A stretch of DNA of 64,000 nucleotides from Pseudomonadota bacterium (GCA_029776255.1 JAKOTN010000120.1:22466-86465), one strand, 5' to 3'; counted from the stretch's first letter, positions 43,906 through 53,557 are shown. The notes: generated by a model from the sequence alone, not told the origin. Numbers and translations: made by a program.

Positions 43906-45197
43906 TCGTCACCACCTGGCGGCGTCTGTCGATGGGGGCGCTGGTGGCCGCGCTGGCCTTGCCGCCGGTCGCCCACGCACAGGACGCCGCCCACGCACAG
44001 GGCGAACGTCTGGGGGCAACCGTCGAAGGACTACTGCAAGCCGCCAGAGCGCGCAATCCCGAAATCGCCGGCCTGCGTTTCGACGCCGACGCGGCGGCCG
44101 AACGGGTACTTCCCGCCGGCGCCCTGCCCGACCCACGGTTCCGCACCGAGCTTCGCGACATCACGCGCGCGGGCGAGCAGACGGCCTCGTTCCTGCCGGG
44201 ACGCGTCGGCAGCACCCGCTACCTGCTGATGCAAGACCTTCCCTGGTTCGGTAAACGTGAATTGAAGCGCGAAGTCGCCGCATCGCAGGCCGAAACCGCC
44301 AGCGGGCGAACGGCGGCAAGCTGGAACGAACTGGCCGGCAAGATCAAGGCCACCTACGCCCAGCTTTACTACCTCGAACAAAACGAGCGCCTCAACAAAG
44401 AAATTCTGGATTTCATGGCGCGCCTCGAAAAAATCGCCCAGGCCCGCTACGCCAGCGGCCTGGCGGCGCAACAGGATGTCATCCGGGCGCAGCTTGAGCA
44501 GTCGGCGGCGCGCGGCGAACTGATCGCGCTGAACGGCGAGCGCCAGCAACTGCACGCCCGCATGAATGCCCTGCTCGGTCGGTCGGCGACCGATCCATTG
44601 GCGACACCGGCGCGGCTCCGTCCGCTGCCGGCACCGGAAAATACCCGCTTCGATGTCTTGGCGCAGCGCGCCCGGGCCAACAACCCCTTGTTGCGCGCCG
44701 AAGAATCGCAAATCAAAACGGCGGAAAAAACCCGGGATCTGACCTACAGCAACCGCTACCCCGATTTCACGGTCGGCGTGGCGCCGATCCAATATCAGGG
44801 AGCGATCCGGGAATGGGAACTGATGGTCGAGTTGAACATTCCCTTGCAGCAGGCCAGTCGCCGTGCGCAGGAAAGAGAGTCCGACGCCCAGCTCGCCGCC
44901 GCCCGCTCGCGTCGTGACGGCGTGGCGAATCAAATCCTGGCCGAACTTCACGAACAGGTGGCCGGGCTGGAAGCGGCCCGACAATCGCTGGCCCTGACCA
45001 CCGACAGCCTTCTGCCGCAGTCGGAACTGACTTTCCGCTCGGCGCTGGCCGGCTATTCGGCCGGCAAAGTAGACTTCGCGACCGTGCTCGACGCCCAGCG
45101 CCAGATCCGCCAGGCCAGACTGAATCAGGTCAAGGCCGGAACCGCCGCCCAACTGCGTCTGGTCGAAATCGAACGCCTAGTCGGCGAAGAACCATGA
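43902..45197 (+). CDS. TolC-family outer-membrane efflux protein (CusC-like)
   Basis: A 431-residue exported protein (signal LSMGALVAALALPPVAHAQD) with two long helical-hairpin repeats typical of the outer membrane efflux family (AKIKATYAQLYYLEQNERLN; NRYPDFTVGVAPIQYQGAIR). It forms the outer-membrane channel of the tripartite Cu/Ag pump. It starts with GTG at 43902 overlapping the DUF2789 stop and its own stop overlaps cusB by four bases. It is shorter than E. coli CusC (about 460) and the lipobox cysteine is missing, so it is not lipid-anchored. Confidence 0.9.
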   Translation: MIVTTWRRLSMGALVAALALPPVAHAQDAAHAQGERLGATVEGLLQAARARNPEIAGLRFDADAAAERVLPAGALPDPRFRTELRDITRAGEQTASFLPGRVGSTRYLLMQDLPWFGKRELKREVAASQAETASGRTAASWNELAGKIKATYAQLYYLEQNERLNKEILDFMARLEKIAQARYASGLAAQQDVIRAQLEQSAARGELIALNGERQQLHARMNALLGRSATDPLATPARLRPLPAPENTRFDVLAQRARANNPLLRAEESQIKTAEKTRDLTYSNRYPDFTVGVAPIQYQGAIREWELMVELNIPLQQASRRAQERESDAQLAAARSRRDGVANQILAELHEQVAGLEAARQSLALTTDSLLPQSELTFRSALAGYSAGKVDFATVLDAQRQIRQARLNQVKAGTAAQLRLVEIERLVGEEP

Positions 45198-46843
45198 AAA
45201 CAGCGTCCACCGCCAGCGCAAGCCTGACGGCGATCGTCATCGCCGCTCTGGCCGCCGCCGGCGGCTACTGGTTCGGCCAGCGGCAGCCGGCGACTCCGGC
45301 GACAGCCACGCCACGGACAACGGCCGTCGTCGGCGAGAGCAAGCGGCAGGAACGCGAAATCCTTTACTACCGGAACCCGATGGGGCTGCCGGACACCTCG
45401 CCGACGCCGAAGAAAGACCCGATGGGAATGGACTATGTCCCGGTCTACCGCGACGACAGCGATCCGGAGCGCGGCGGCGCCGACCAGATCCGGATCGACA
45501 CCGAGAAGATTCAGAAACTCGGCGTGCGCACCGAGGCCGTCAGCCGCCGTTCGCTGGACAAGGTGTTGCGCGCCGCCGGCCGCATCGAGCCCGACGAACG
45601 CCGGACTTACTCCGTCACGCCGAAATTCGAGGGTTACGTGCAACGCCTGCACGCCAATGTCACCGGCCAGACCGTCGGCAAGGGACAGCCGCTATTCGAC
45701 GTCTACAGCCCGGAACTGCTGTCGGCCCAGCGTGAATACCTCGTCGCCGCCCAAGGCGTGGACGCCCTGCGGAACGCCTCCGGCGAGGCCCGGGAGGGCA
45801 TGCGCGAGCTGGCGGCGGCCAGTCTGGCGCGACTGCGCCACTGGGACATTTCGGACGAACAGATCAAGGCGCTGGTCACGTCCGGCGCCACACGGCGCAC
45901 CTTGACGTTCCGTTCGCCGGTGGCCGGCGTCGTCACCGAAAAGAAGGCGGTGCAAGGCATGCGCTTCATGCCCGGCGAGGCCCTCTATCAAGTGGCCGAT
46001 CTGTCGTCGGTGTGGGTCCTCGCCGAGGTCTTCGAACAGGATATCGGCCTGGTCGGGCCTGGCGGCCGGGCGACGGTGCGCATCGACGCCTACCCGGACA
46101 AGGTGTTCCAGGGCCGCGTCGCCTACATCTACCCGACATTGCAAGCCGCGACGCGAACCGTGCCGGTGCGGATCGAACTGGCCAATGCCGGTGGCCTGCT
46201 CAAGCCGGGCATGTTCGCCCAGGTCGAGTTGCCGACCGCCAGCCGGGGCGCGGTGCTCACCGTGCCCACCTCGGCGGTGATCGATGGCGGCACGCGGCAA
46301 ATCGTTCTGGTGCAACGGCAGGAGGGACGTTTCGAACCCCGCCCGGTCAAAGTGGGCGCGCGCGGCGACGATCGCGTGGAAATCCTCGCCGGCGTCCGGG
46401 AAGGCGAGTCGGTGGTGATCGCCGCCAATTTCCTGATCGACGCCGAAAGCAACCTCAAGGCCGCCATCGACGGCTTTGGCAACGCTGGAAGCGGCGTCCC
46501 GGCGCCCGCCGGTGCCGGTAAGCCGGCCGCCGGCGTCGGGCATCGGGCGGAAGGCCGGGTGGAGGAACTCGACTCCCGCTCGGACAGCGTGACCATCGCC
46601 CATGCGCCAGTGGCCAGCCTCAACTGGCCAGCGATGTCCATGGAATTCAAGCTGGCCCACGGTGGCCTGCGGCCGGCCTTGCAACCGGGCGCCACGGTCG
46701 CTTTCGAATTCGTGGAACGCGGACCGGGCGAATGGGTGATCACGGCGGTGACGCCGGCCGCCAAGGCGGAGAACAAGGGGACTGGCAAAGTCGGCGACAA
46801 CATGGCTCACACGGTTGGTAACACGCCGCCACCCGGCCGCTGA
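45194..46843 (+). CDS. cusB: CusB-like RND membrane-fusion protein with HMBD and fused C-terminal CusF domain
   Basis: A 549-residue periplasmic adaptor. After an N-terminal membrane anchor comes a heavy-metal-binding domain (YYRNPMGLPDTSPTPKKDPM and GMDYVPVY, about residues 55-80). The lipoyl and beta-barrel segments follow (RTYSVTPKFEGYVQRLHANV; VLAEVFEQDIGLVGPGGRAT). The C-terminal 85 residues are a CusF-type OB fold, RVEELDSRSDSVTIAHAPVA then SLNWPAMSMEF, with His, Trp and two Met all present. It bridges CusA and the outer-membrane channel and delivers Cu(I). The fused CusF domain is an extra relative to E. coli CusB (about 400 residues). Confidence 0.93.
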   Translation: MKTASTASASLTAIVIAALAAAGGYWFGQRQPATPATATPRTTAVVGESKRQEREILYYRNPMGLPDTSPTPKKDPMGMDYVPVYRDDSDPERGGADQIRIDTEKIQKLGVRTEAVSRRSLDKVLRAAGRIEPDERRTYSVTPKFEGYVQRLHANVTGQTVGKGQPLFDVYSPELLSAQREYLVAAQGVDALRNASGEAREGMRELAAASLARLRHWDISDEQIKALVTSGATRRTLTFRSPVAGVVTEKKAVQGMRFMPGEALYQVADLSSVWVLAEVFEQDIGLVGPGGRATVRIDAYPDKVFQGRVAYIYPTLQAATRTVPVRIELANAGGLLKPGMFAQVELPTASRGAVLTVPTSAVIDGGTRQIVLVQRQEGRFEPRPVKVGARGDDRVEILAGVREGESVVIAANFLIDAESNLKAAIDGFGNAGSGVPAPAGAGKPAAGVGHRAEGRVEELDSRSDSVTIAHAPVASLNWPAMSMEFKLAHGGLRPALQPGATVAFEFVERGPGEWVITAVTPAAKAENKGTGKVGDNMAHTVGNTPPPGR

Positions 46844-46861
46844 GCGTTCCGGGAAAAAAAC

Positions 46862-49800
46862 ATGCTCGCCAAAATCATCGACTGGTCGACGCGAAATCCT
46901 TTCCTGATCCTGATCGCCACGCTGTTCATCGTCATCGGCGGCGTGTTCGCCGTGCTCCGGACGCCGCTGGACGCGCTGCCGGATCTTTCGGACGTGCAGG
47001 TCATCGTCTATACCGATTACCCGGGTCAGGCGCCGCAAGTGGTCGAGGATCAGGTCACCTATCCGCTGACCACGGCCCTGTTGTCGGTGCCCAAGTCCAG
47101 AGTGGTGCGTGGCTTCTCGTTTTTCGGCGCGTCTTTTGTCTACGTCCTCTTCGACGACGGCACCGATATATATTGGGCGCGCTCGCGGGTGCTGGAGTAC
47201 CTCGATTCCGCCGCCGGGCGCCTGCCGAAGGGCGTGGCGCCGCGGATCGGCCCCGACGCCACCGGCGTCGGCTGGGTCTATCAATACGCGTTGCGGGCCA
47301 AGGACCATTCGCTGGCCGAACTGCGCACGCTACAGGACTGGTATCTGCGCTACCAACTCGCCAAGGCGCACGGCGTCGCCGAAGTGGCATCGATCGGCGG
47401 CTTTGTCCAAACCTACCAGATCACCGTCGATCCGGTGAGGCTGCGGGCGTACGGCATTCCGCTGGCCCGGATTGCGCAGGCGGTGCGCGACTCGAACCGC
47501 GATGTCGGCGGCCGGGTGGTCGAAATGGCTGAAACGGAATACATGGTGCGCGGCAAGGGTTATCTGCGCGGCGCGGCGGATATCGAGCAGTTGGTCGTCA
47601 AGGCCGACAAGGGCACGCCGGTCCTGATCCGGGACATTGCCCGCGTCGAGTTGGCCCCCGACGAGCGGCGCGGACTGACCGAACTGAACGGCGAGGGCGA
47701 GGTGGTATCGGGCATCGTCATGTCCCGCCATGGTCAGAATGCCCTGGAGGCGATCCGCAACCTCAAGGAGAAAATCGGCGAGGTGTCGGCGGGATTGCCG
47801 CCGGGCGTCGGTATCGAAGCGGTTTACGACCGCTCCGACCTGATCCACCGCGCCATCGACACGCTCAAGCGAACGCTGGCCGAAGAATGCGCGATCGTCG
47901 CCCTGGTCTGCGTCGTTTTCCTGCTCCATGTCCGCTCGGCGCTGGTCGCCATCCTGATGCTGCCGGTCGGCGTGCTGATCGCCTTCATCGCCATGCACCT
48001 GCTGGGCATCAACGCCAACCTGATGAGCCTGGGCGGCATCGCCATCGCCATCGGCGCCATGATCGACGCGGCGATCGTCATGATCGAGAACGCGCACAAG
48101 CACCTGGAACGACTGCCGCCTGGACACGACGGGAAACAGCGTCTGGAAACCTTGATCGCCGCCGGCAAGGAAGTCGGCCCGGCGCTGTTTTTCTCCTTGC
48201 TGATCATCACCGTCTCGTTCCTGCCGGTGTTCACGCTGGAATCGCAGGAGGGTCGCCTGTTTTCTCCCCTGGCCTACACCAAGACTTTCGCCATGGCCGG
48301 CGCGGCGCTGCTGTCGGTGACGCTGGTGCCGGTGTTGATGATGCTGTTCGTCCGGGGACACATCATGCCGGAAGCCCACAACCCGGTGAACCGTTTCCTG
48401 ATCCGGGTCTACCGCCCGATCATCGCCAGGGTGATGCGCTGGAAGAAGCTGACCGTCGCCTTGGCCCTGCTCGCCGTCGGTGTGTCGATCTACCCCGCCG
48501 GCAAGCTCGGCTCCGAATTCATGCCGACACTCGACGAAGGCACGCTGCTGTACATGCCGACCTCGCTGCCGGGCCTGTCGATCACCAAGGCCGCCGAACT
48601 GCTACAGACCCAGAACAAGATCCTCAAGAGTTTTCCCGAAGTGGCCTCGGTGTACGGCAAGGCGGGACGCGCCAACACCGCCACCGACCCGGCGCCGACC
48701 GAGATGTTCGAGACCGTGATCAACCTCAAGCCGGCATCGGAATGGCGGGCCGGGATGACCACCGACACGCTGATCGCCGAAATGGACCGCGCGCTGCAAT
48801 TCCCCGGTGTCGCCAATGCCTGGACGATGCCGATCAAGGCACGCATCGACATGCTGTCCACCGGCATCCGCACACCGATCGGGATCAAGGTCTTCGGCAC
48901 GAATCTGGACGACATGGAGCGTCTGGCCCGCGAGATCGAAACGGTGGTGAAGAGCGTGCCGGGCACTGCCTCGGCCTTCGCCGAACGCCTTACCGGCGGC
49001 TTCTATCTCCATATCGAACCGGATCGCCAGCAACTCGCCCGCTACGGCCTGACGGTCGGCGAGTTGCAGGACGTGATCGGCACGGCGCTCGGCGGCGAAA
49101 TGGTGACCACCACCGTCGAAGGCCGCGAACGTTTCGGCGTCAGCATCCGCTATCCACGGGAACGGCGCGCCGATCCGCAACAGATCGCCCATGAGGTGCT
49201 GGTACCGGCCCCGGACGGGGCGATGATTCCGCTCGGCCAGGTGGCCCGGGTGGAAATCGCCAAGGGCGCGCCAAGTATCCGCACCGAAAACGCATTGCTG
49301 TCGGCTTATATCTTCGTCGACATTCGCGACCGCGACATCGGTGGCTACGTGGCCGAGGCACGGCGGGCGGTGGCCGAGCGGGTGACGTTTCCGCCCGGCA
49401 CCTACGCCACCTGGAGCGGCCAGTTCGAATCGATGGAGCGTGCCATCGCGCGGATGAAGATCGTCGTGCCGGTGACGCTGCTGATCATCTTTCTCTTGCT
49501 CTATCTCACCTTCCGCCGCCTGACCGAAACGCTGATCGTCATGCTCTCGGTCCCCTTCGCGCTGGTCGGCGGGGTCTGGCTGATGTGGCTGCTCGGCTAC
49601 AACCTGTCGGTCGCCGTGGCGGTCGGTTTCATCGCCCTGGCCGGCGTGGCGGCGGAAACCGGAGTCGTGATGCTGATTTACCTCGACCACGCCTGGGAAG
49701 AGAAACAGGCCGTGTGCCGCGCCTCGGGGCGAGAACCCGGAGCCGCCGACCTCTATCGGGCGATCATGACCGGCGCCGTCGAACGGGTGCGCCCGAAGAT

Positions 49801-49981
49801 GATGACCGTCGTCGCCATCATCGCCGGTCTGCTGCCGATCCTCTGGGGAACGGGTACCGGCTCGGAAGTGATGAGCCGCATCGCCGCGCCGATGGTCGGC
49901 GGCATGCTGTCCTCGACCGTGCTGACCCTGGCCGTCATCCCGGCGCTCTACGGGCTGGTCAAGCAGCGGCGGCTGAACTGA
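46862..49981 (+). CDS. cusA: CusA-like RND heavy-metal efflux pump
   Basis: A 1039-residue HME-RND transporter (12 membrane helices, two large periplasmic loops). Residues typical of CusA are present: the relay Asp in MIDAAIVMIENAHKHLER, and Met residues at the three ligand positions (SEFMPTLDEGTLLYMP, PTEMFETVINLKP and DMLSTGIRTPIGIKVFG correspond to Met573/623/672 of E. coli, by position). It exports Cu(I)/Ag(I). The ATG at 46862 follows a GGGAAAAAAAC site, 18 bases after cusB. Full length. A CzcA-type Zn/Co/Cd pump is the alternative, but the Met sites and CusF favour Cu/Ag. Confidence 0.93.
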   Translation: MLAKIIDWSTRNPFLILIATLFIVIGGVFAVLRTPLDALPDLSDVQVIVYTDYPGQAPQVVEDQVTYPLTTALLSVPKSRVVRGFSFFGASFVYVLFDDGTDIYWARSRVLEYLDSAAGRLPKGVAPRIGPDATGVGWVYQYALRAKDHSLAELRTLQDWYLRYQLAKAHGVAEVASIGGFVQTYQITVDPVRLRAYGIPLARIAQAVRDSNRDVGGRVVEMAETEYMVRGKGYLRGAADIEQLVVKADKGTPVLIRDIARVELAPDERRGLTELNGEGEVVSGIVMSRHGQNALEAIRNLKEKIGEVSAGLPPGVGIEAVYDRSDLIHRAIDTLKRTLAEECAIVALVCVVFLLHVRSALVAILMLPVGVLIAFIAMHLLGINANLMSLGGIAIAIGAMIDAAIVMIENAHKHLERLPPGHDGKQRLETLIAAGKEVGPALFFSLLIITVSFLPVFTLESQEGRLFSPLAYTKTFAMAGAALLSVTLVPVLMMLFVRGHIMPEAHNPVNRFLIRVYRPIIARVMRWKKLTVALALLAVGVSIYPAGKLGSEFMPTLDEGTLLYMPTSLPGLSITKAAELLQTQNKILKSFPEVASVYGKAGRANTATDPAPTEMFETVINLKPASEWRAGMTTDTLIAEMDRALQFPGVANAWTMPIKARIDMLSTGIRTPIGIKVFGTNLDDMERLAREIETVVKSVPGTASAFAERLTGGFYLHIEPDRQQLARYGLTVGELQDVIGTALGGEMVTTTVEGRERFGVSIRYPRERRADPQQIAHEVLVPAPDGAMIPLGQVARVEIAKGAPSIRTENALLSAYIFVDIRDRDIGGYVAEARRAVAERVTFPPGTYATWSGQFESMERAIARMKIVVPVTLLIIFLLLYLTFRRLTETLIVMLSVPFALVGGVWLMWLLGYNLSVAVAVGFIALAGVAAETGVVMLIYLDHAWEEKQAVCRASGREPGAADLYRAIMTGAVERVRPKMMTVVAIIAGLLPILWGTGTGSEVMSRIAAPMVGGMLSSTVLTLAVIPALYGLVKQRRLN

Positions 49982-50015
49982 CACCGCCTCGCCGGCGAGC
50001 GCTCCGGCGCGTTCC

Positions 50016-50047
50016 CCCCGGGTCATCGGCCCGGAAAAGACCCGGGG
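50016..50047. terminator. Hairpin between convergent cusA and RHH genes
   Basis: A nine-pair perfect stem CCCCGGGTC / GACCCGGGG with a 14-base loop. It lies between the two convergent genes, as a bidirectional terminator would, but there is no T tract on either side, so termination is uncertain. Confidence 0.4.
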
Positions 50048-50053
50048 AAATCG

Positions 50054-50248
50054 TCACCGCTCGGGGGCCGGGCGTCCACGCAGCCAATCGGGCAGTTCCC
50101 GGTCGCCCGCGTTGTCGATGATGTACTGACGAATCAACTTCCGAACCACTTGCGACGGCGTGAGGTCGGCGGCAGCACAGATCTCCTCGAAAATCTGCTT
50201 CTTGCGGGGATCGATGAGGATCGTGAGGCGCGCGGTACGATTTTCCAT
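50054..50248 (-). CDS. Ribbon-helix-helix (CopG-like) regulator
   Basis: A 64-residue RHH protein: a beta-strand start ENRTARLTILIDPRKKQIFE followed by EICAAADLTPSQVVRKLIRQ, the usual strand-helix-helix layout. Such proteins bind short palindromes as dimers and commonly repress their own gene. It is divergent from the hyf operon and the 21-bp palindrome lies about 30 bases upstream of its start. No toxin gene follows, so a toxin-antitoxin role is not supported. The Hyf promoter is a plausible target. Confidence 0.8.
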   Translation of the reverse strand: MENRTARLTILIDPRKKQIFEEICAAADLTPSQVVRKLIRQYIIDNAGDRELPDWLRGRPAPER

Positions 50249-50277
50249 GCGGGAACATCCACAAACTAAATGAATGA

Positions 50278-50298
50278 AATGTTAATAGTATTAACATT
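50278..50298. promoter_or_regulatory. 21-bp perfect palindrome, putative operator
   Basis: 10-bp arms AATGTTAATA and TATTAACATT around a single G. It is AT-rich in a GC-rich genome and overlaps the -35 of the hyf-directed promoter (TTGACA at 50297-50302) and lies 30 bases upstream of the RHH gene. It is a good candidate for the RHH binding site, repressing both sides. Confidence 0.55.
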
Positions 50299-50324
50299 GA
50301 CAGAACATCAGAAATAAATACAAT
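50297..50324 (+). promoter_or_regulatory. Promoter toward the hyf operon
   Basis: Consensus TTGACA (50297-50302), 16 bases, then TACAAT (50319-50324). Transcription would start near 50331 and leave a leader of about 200 bases before hyfB. The leader (50331-50536) has no clear ORF or named riboswitch. Overlap with the palindrome makes steric repression likely. Confidence 0.5.
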
Positions 50325-50536
50325 TAGCCCGGAATTCAAATAAAAACAGCAGACCGAGCAACGCGACTAGTCTCGCCTGACGCTAGGAACTTTACAAGCA
50401 CCCCGTTCGCGAATTTTTTGAGGGGTCTGTCACGGAGGTTTGAACGGCATGTGTTCGCGGCATTTCCCCCGTTGAGGAAACCGGCTTTCAAAATCCCCCA
50501 GGATTCCGCGTCGCGCGGATCCCGCCTTCATAACGC

Positions 50537-52612
50537 GTGCAATGTCCACGGCGTCGCCGGGCGTTGTGGTCGCCGCCGGTGATCGGCGCCGCTCTTCTCG
50601 ACGCGCCGGCCCGCTGGGGGCACCTTGACTGGGCGCTGGCGGTGGTGACGGCCTGGTTGCTGATCGGCGTCGCCGGCGTGTTCGCGCTGCGCCGCCTGAA
50701 GCTGGTGGCGCGGGTCTTGTTCCCCATCGGCGGCGCCTGCGGGCTGCTGCTGTTCGGCGTGGCGTTGAGCGCGATAGGCGCGCCGCCTGAAGCGAGCGTG
50801 CTGCCGATCGGCCTGCCGAGCCTGCCCTTCCATTTCCGCCTCGACAGCTTGTCGGCATTTTTCTTGCTGGTCATCGGCAGCGTCTCGGCCGGCGTCTCGG
50901 CGTTCGCCGCCGGCTATTTCCGCAAGGGCGAAGGTACGCCGCCAGGACTATTGGCGCTCGAATACCACCTTTTTCTCGCCAGCATGGTGCTGGTGGTGCT
51001 GGCCGACGACGCCTACGCCTTCATGGTGATGTGGGAGACGATGGCCCTGTCCTCGTTCTTCCTGGTCACCGCCAATCACCGTATCGTCGAAATCCAGCGT
51101 GCCGGCTACATCTACCTGCTGGTCGCGCATGTCGGCGCCATCGGCATTCTGCTGTGCTTCGGCGTGCTGCAGGCGAACACCGGCGACTACACGTTCGCCA
51201 ACATGCGCGCGCTGGAGCTGTCGCCTTTCTGGGCGTCGATCGCCTTCCTGCTGGCGTTGTTCGGCTTCGGCGCCAAGGCCGGCCTCCTACCGCTGCACGT
51301 GTGGCTACCGGAAGCGCACCCGGCGGCGCCGTCGCCGGTTTCGGCGCTGATGAGTGGCGTGATGTTGAAAACCGCGCTGTACGGGGTCTTGCGCGTCCTT
51401 TTCGATCTACTGCACATGCAGGTCTGGTGGTGGGGCGTGTTGCTGTTGGCCGTCGGTCTGGCCACCGCCTTGTTCGGGGTGGTCTTCGCCGCCGCGCAAG
51501 TGGATATGAAACGCTTGCTGGCGTACTCGTCGATCGAGAACATCGGTCTGATGTTCGCCGGCATCGGCCTGTCGGTGCTGTTTTCGGCCTACGGCATGCG
51601 GCCGATGGCGGCGCTGGCGCTGACGGCGGTGCTGTACCATGTCGCGAGCCATGCTTTTTTCAAGAGCCTGCTGTTCGTCGGCACCGGCTCGGTGCTGCAC
51701 GCGACCGGCGAGCGCAACCTGGGCAAACTCGGCGGCTTGATCCGGTTCATGCCTTGGGTGGCATGGATCACGCTGCTTGCCGTGCTGGCCAGCGCCGGCT
51801 TGCCGCCGTTCGGCGGCTTCGTCTCCGAGTGGCTGCTGCTGCAAAGTTTTCTGTTCTCGCCGGGCTTGCCGAGTTCCTTCCTGAACATGCTGATCCCGGT
51901 GGTGGCGGCGTTGATCGCGCTGATCGCGGCGCTGGCCGGTTACACCATGGTCAAATTTTTCGGGGTCATTTTTCTGGGTCAACCGCGCGAGGACAAACTG
52001 GCGCAAGCGCACGACGCCAGCGGTTGGGAGCGTATTGGCATGCTGTGGCTGGCCGGTGGCTGCATCGGACTCGGGCTGCTGCCGGTACAGTTCATCGCCG
52101 TGATCGACCCGGTCACGCGGATCCTGGTCGGCGCCGGCCTGGGCAAGACCGTCGGCGACGGCGGCTGGCTGCTGGTGCCGGTATCGATCGAGCGCGCCAG
52201 TTATGGACCGGCGATCTTCCTGCTCGGCGTGGCGGCGAGTTTCGCTCTCGCCTTCCTGCTGGTGCGTTTTTTTTACCACGGGCGCCTACGCCGCTCGCCG
52301 CCCTGGGATTGCGGCTATCCGTGGCAGAACGGCCGCATGCAGGATACCGCCGAGGGCTTCGGGCAACCGATCCGGCAGATCTTCGAGCCGTTTTTCCGCA
52401 TGGAACGCGAGTTGCCGTCGCCTTTCGATACCGCGCCGCATTATCGGGTCAAGGTCGGCGACCACTTCTGGCACTGGCTGTATTTACCGGTGGCGCGACT
52501 CGTCAAACGACTGGCCGACTTGATCGGTTTGCTGCAACAGGGCCGGATTTCGGTTTACCTGCTCTACGGTTTTCTGACGCTGGTCACCGTGCTGATGGTG
52601 GTGAAACAATGA
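50537..52612 (+). CDS. hyfB: Hydrogenase-4-like subunit B (proton-translocating antiporter subunit)
   Basis: A 691-residue Mrp/NuoL-like membrane protein with about 16 helices. Diagnostic stretches: MWETMALSSFFLVTANHRIV, LFGFGAKAGLLPLHVWLPEA (with lysine and histidine for proton path) and HPAAPSPVSALMSGVMLKTA, matching HyfB/HycC more than NuoL. It would pump protons coupled to quinone- or ferredoxin-linked electron flow. GTG 50537 is the longest start; the true start may lie further on, since the first 20 residues are not typical. The stop overlaps hyfC by four bases. Confidence 0.88.
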   Translation: MQCPRRRRALWSPPVIGAALLDAPARWGHLDWALAVVTAWLLIGVAGVFALRRLKLVARVLFPIGGACGLLLFGVALSAIGAPPEASVLPIGLPSLPFHFRLDSLSAFFLLVIGSVSAGVSAFAAGYFRKGEGTPPGLLALEYHLFLASMVLVVLADDAYAFMVMWETMALSSFFLVTANHRIVEIQRAGYIYLLVAHVGAIGILLCFGVLQANTGDYTFANMRALELSPFWASIAFLLALFGFGAKAGLLPLHVWLPEAHPAAPSPVSALMSGVMLKTALYGVLRVLFDLLHMQVWWWGVLLLAVGLATALFGVVFAAAQVDMKRLLAYSSIENIGLMFAGIGLSVLFSAYGMRPMAALALTAVLYHVASHAFFKSLLFVGTGSVLHATGERNLGKLGGLIRFMPWVAWITLLAVLASAGLPPFGGFVSEWLLLQSFLFSPGLPSSFLNMLIPVVAALIALIAALAGYTMVKFFGVIFLGQPREDKLAQAHDASGWERIGMLWLAGGCIGLGLLPVQFIAVIDPVTRILVGAGLGKTVGDGGWLLVPVSIERASYGPAIFLLGVAASFALAFLLVRFFYHGRLRRSPPWDCGYPWQNGRMQDTAEGFGQPIRQIFEPFFRMERELPSPFDTAPHYRVKVGDHFWHWLYLPVARLVKRLADLIGLLQQGRISVYLLYGFLTLVTVLMVVKQ

Positions 52613-53556
52613 CCCGTCTCGGCGTCGTCTCGCAACTGCTGGAAATCGGTTTGGCCTTGCTGCTGGCTCCCTTGCTCAGCGGCTGGATCAATCAATGCCG
52701 CGCCTGGCTGCAAAACAAGTCGGCGCCTGGTTTCCTGCAGCCTTACCGGTTGCTGCACAAGCTGTTCAACAAGGAATCGGTCGTCGCCGAACACGCATCG
52801 CCGCTGTTCCGTAGCGCGCCGTACATCGTTTTCGGCTGCATGGCGCTGGCTTGCGCGATCGTCCCGACCCTGTCGACCGATCTGCCGCTGTCGCCGGCCG
52901 CCGATGCCATCGCCCTGGTCGGTCTTTTTGCCCTGGCACGGGTGTTCATTTCCCTGGCGGCGATGGATATCGGCACCTCCTTCGGCACCTTGGGGGCGCG
53001 CCGCGAAATGCTGATCGGCTTTCTCGCCGAACCGGCCTTGCTGATGGTGCTGTTCTCCGCGTCGCTGATCTCGAAGTCGACCTCGCTGACAACCATCGTC
53101 GAAACGCTGGCCCATCGCGACATGGCGATCTATCCCAGCCTGGCGTTCGCCGGCGTGGCGTTCACCATGGTTTCGTTGGCCGAGAACGCCCGCGTGCCGG
53201 TGGATAACCCGGCCACCCACCTCGAACTGACGATGATCCACGAAGCGCTGATCCTGGAATACTCGGGTCGCCATCTGGCGCTGCTCGAATGGGCCGCCAG
53301 CCTGAAACTGTTCGCCTACTCCTGCACCGGCCTGGCCCTGTTTTTCCCGTGGGGCGTCGCCGAAGCCGAGGCGCCACTGGCGCTGCTGGTCGCGATGCCG
53401 ATGCTGGTTCTCAAGCTGGCGATCGGCGGCGCGCTGCTGGCGTTTCTGGAAACCTTGAGCGCCAAGATGCGTATCTTCCGCGTGCCGGAGTTTCTCGCCA
53501 CCGCCTTCCTGCTGGCGGTGATCGGTCTGCTGGTCAATATACTGGTGGGAGCATGA
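52609..53556 (+). CDS. hyfC: Hydrogenase-4-like subunit C (NuoH-like)
   Basis: A 315-residue membrane protein of the complex I subunit 1 family. Eight helices, with QPYRLLHKLFNKESVVAEHA near the N-terminus (family motif), GARREMLIGFLAEPALLMVL and AENARVPVDNPATHLELTMI (conserved acidic loop, VDxPxTHLELTM), all typical of HyfC/HycD. It forms the quinone or proton entry of the membrane arm. ATG at 52609 overlaps hyfB stop; the next gene starts one base after its stop. Confidence 0.9.
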   Translation: MTRLGVVSQLLEIGLALLLAPLLSGWINQCRAWLQNKSAPGFLQPYRLLHKLFNKESVVAEHASPLFRSAPYIVFGCMALACAIVPTLSTDLPLSPAADAIALVGLFALARVFISLAAMDIGTSFGTLGARREMLIGFLAEPALLMVLFSASLISKSTSLTTIVETLAHRDMAIYPSLAFAGVAFTMVSLAENARVPVDNPATHLELTMIHEALILEYSGRHLALLEWAASLKLFAYSCTGLALFFPWGVAEAEAPLALLVAMPMLVLKLAIGGALLAFLETLSAKMRIFRVPEFLATAFLLAVIGLLVNILVGA

Positions 53557-53557
53557 G

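Noticed and set aside
43232..44215. 327-codon antisense frame over the CusF-like and TolC genes
   Set aside because: Arginine- and proline-rich shadow translation; real genes on the other strand carry family motifs.
50054..50248. Antitoxin of a toxin-antitoxin pair
   Set aside because: No toxin gene is adjacent; the gene is followed by convergent cusA.
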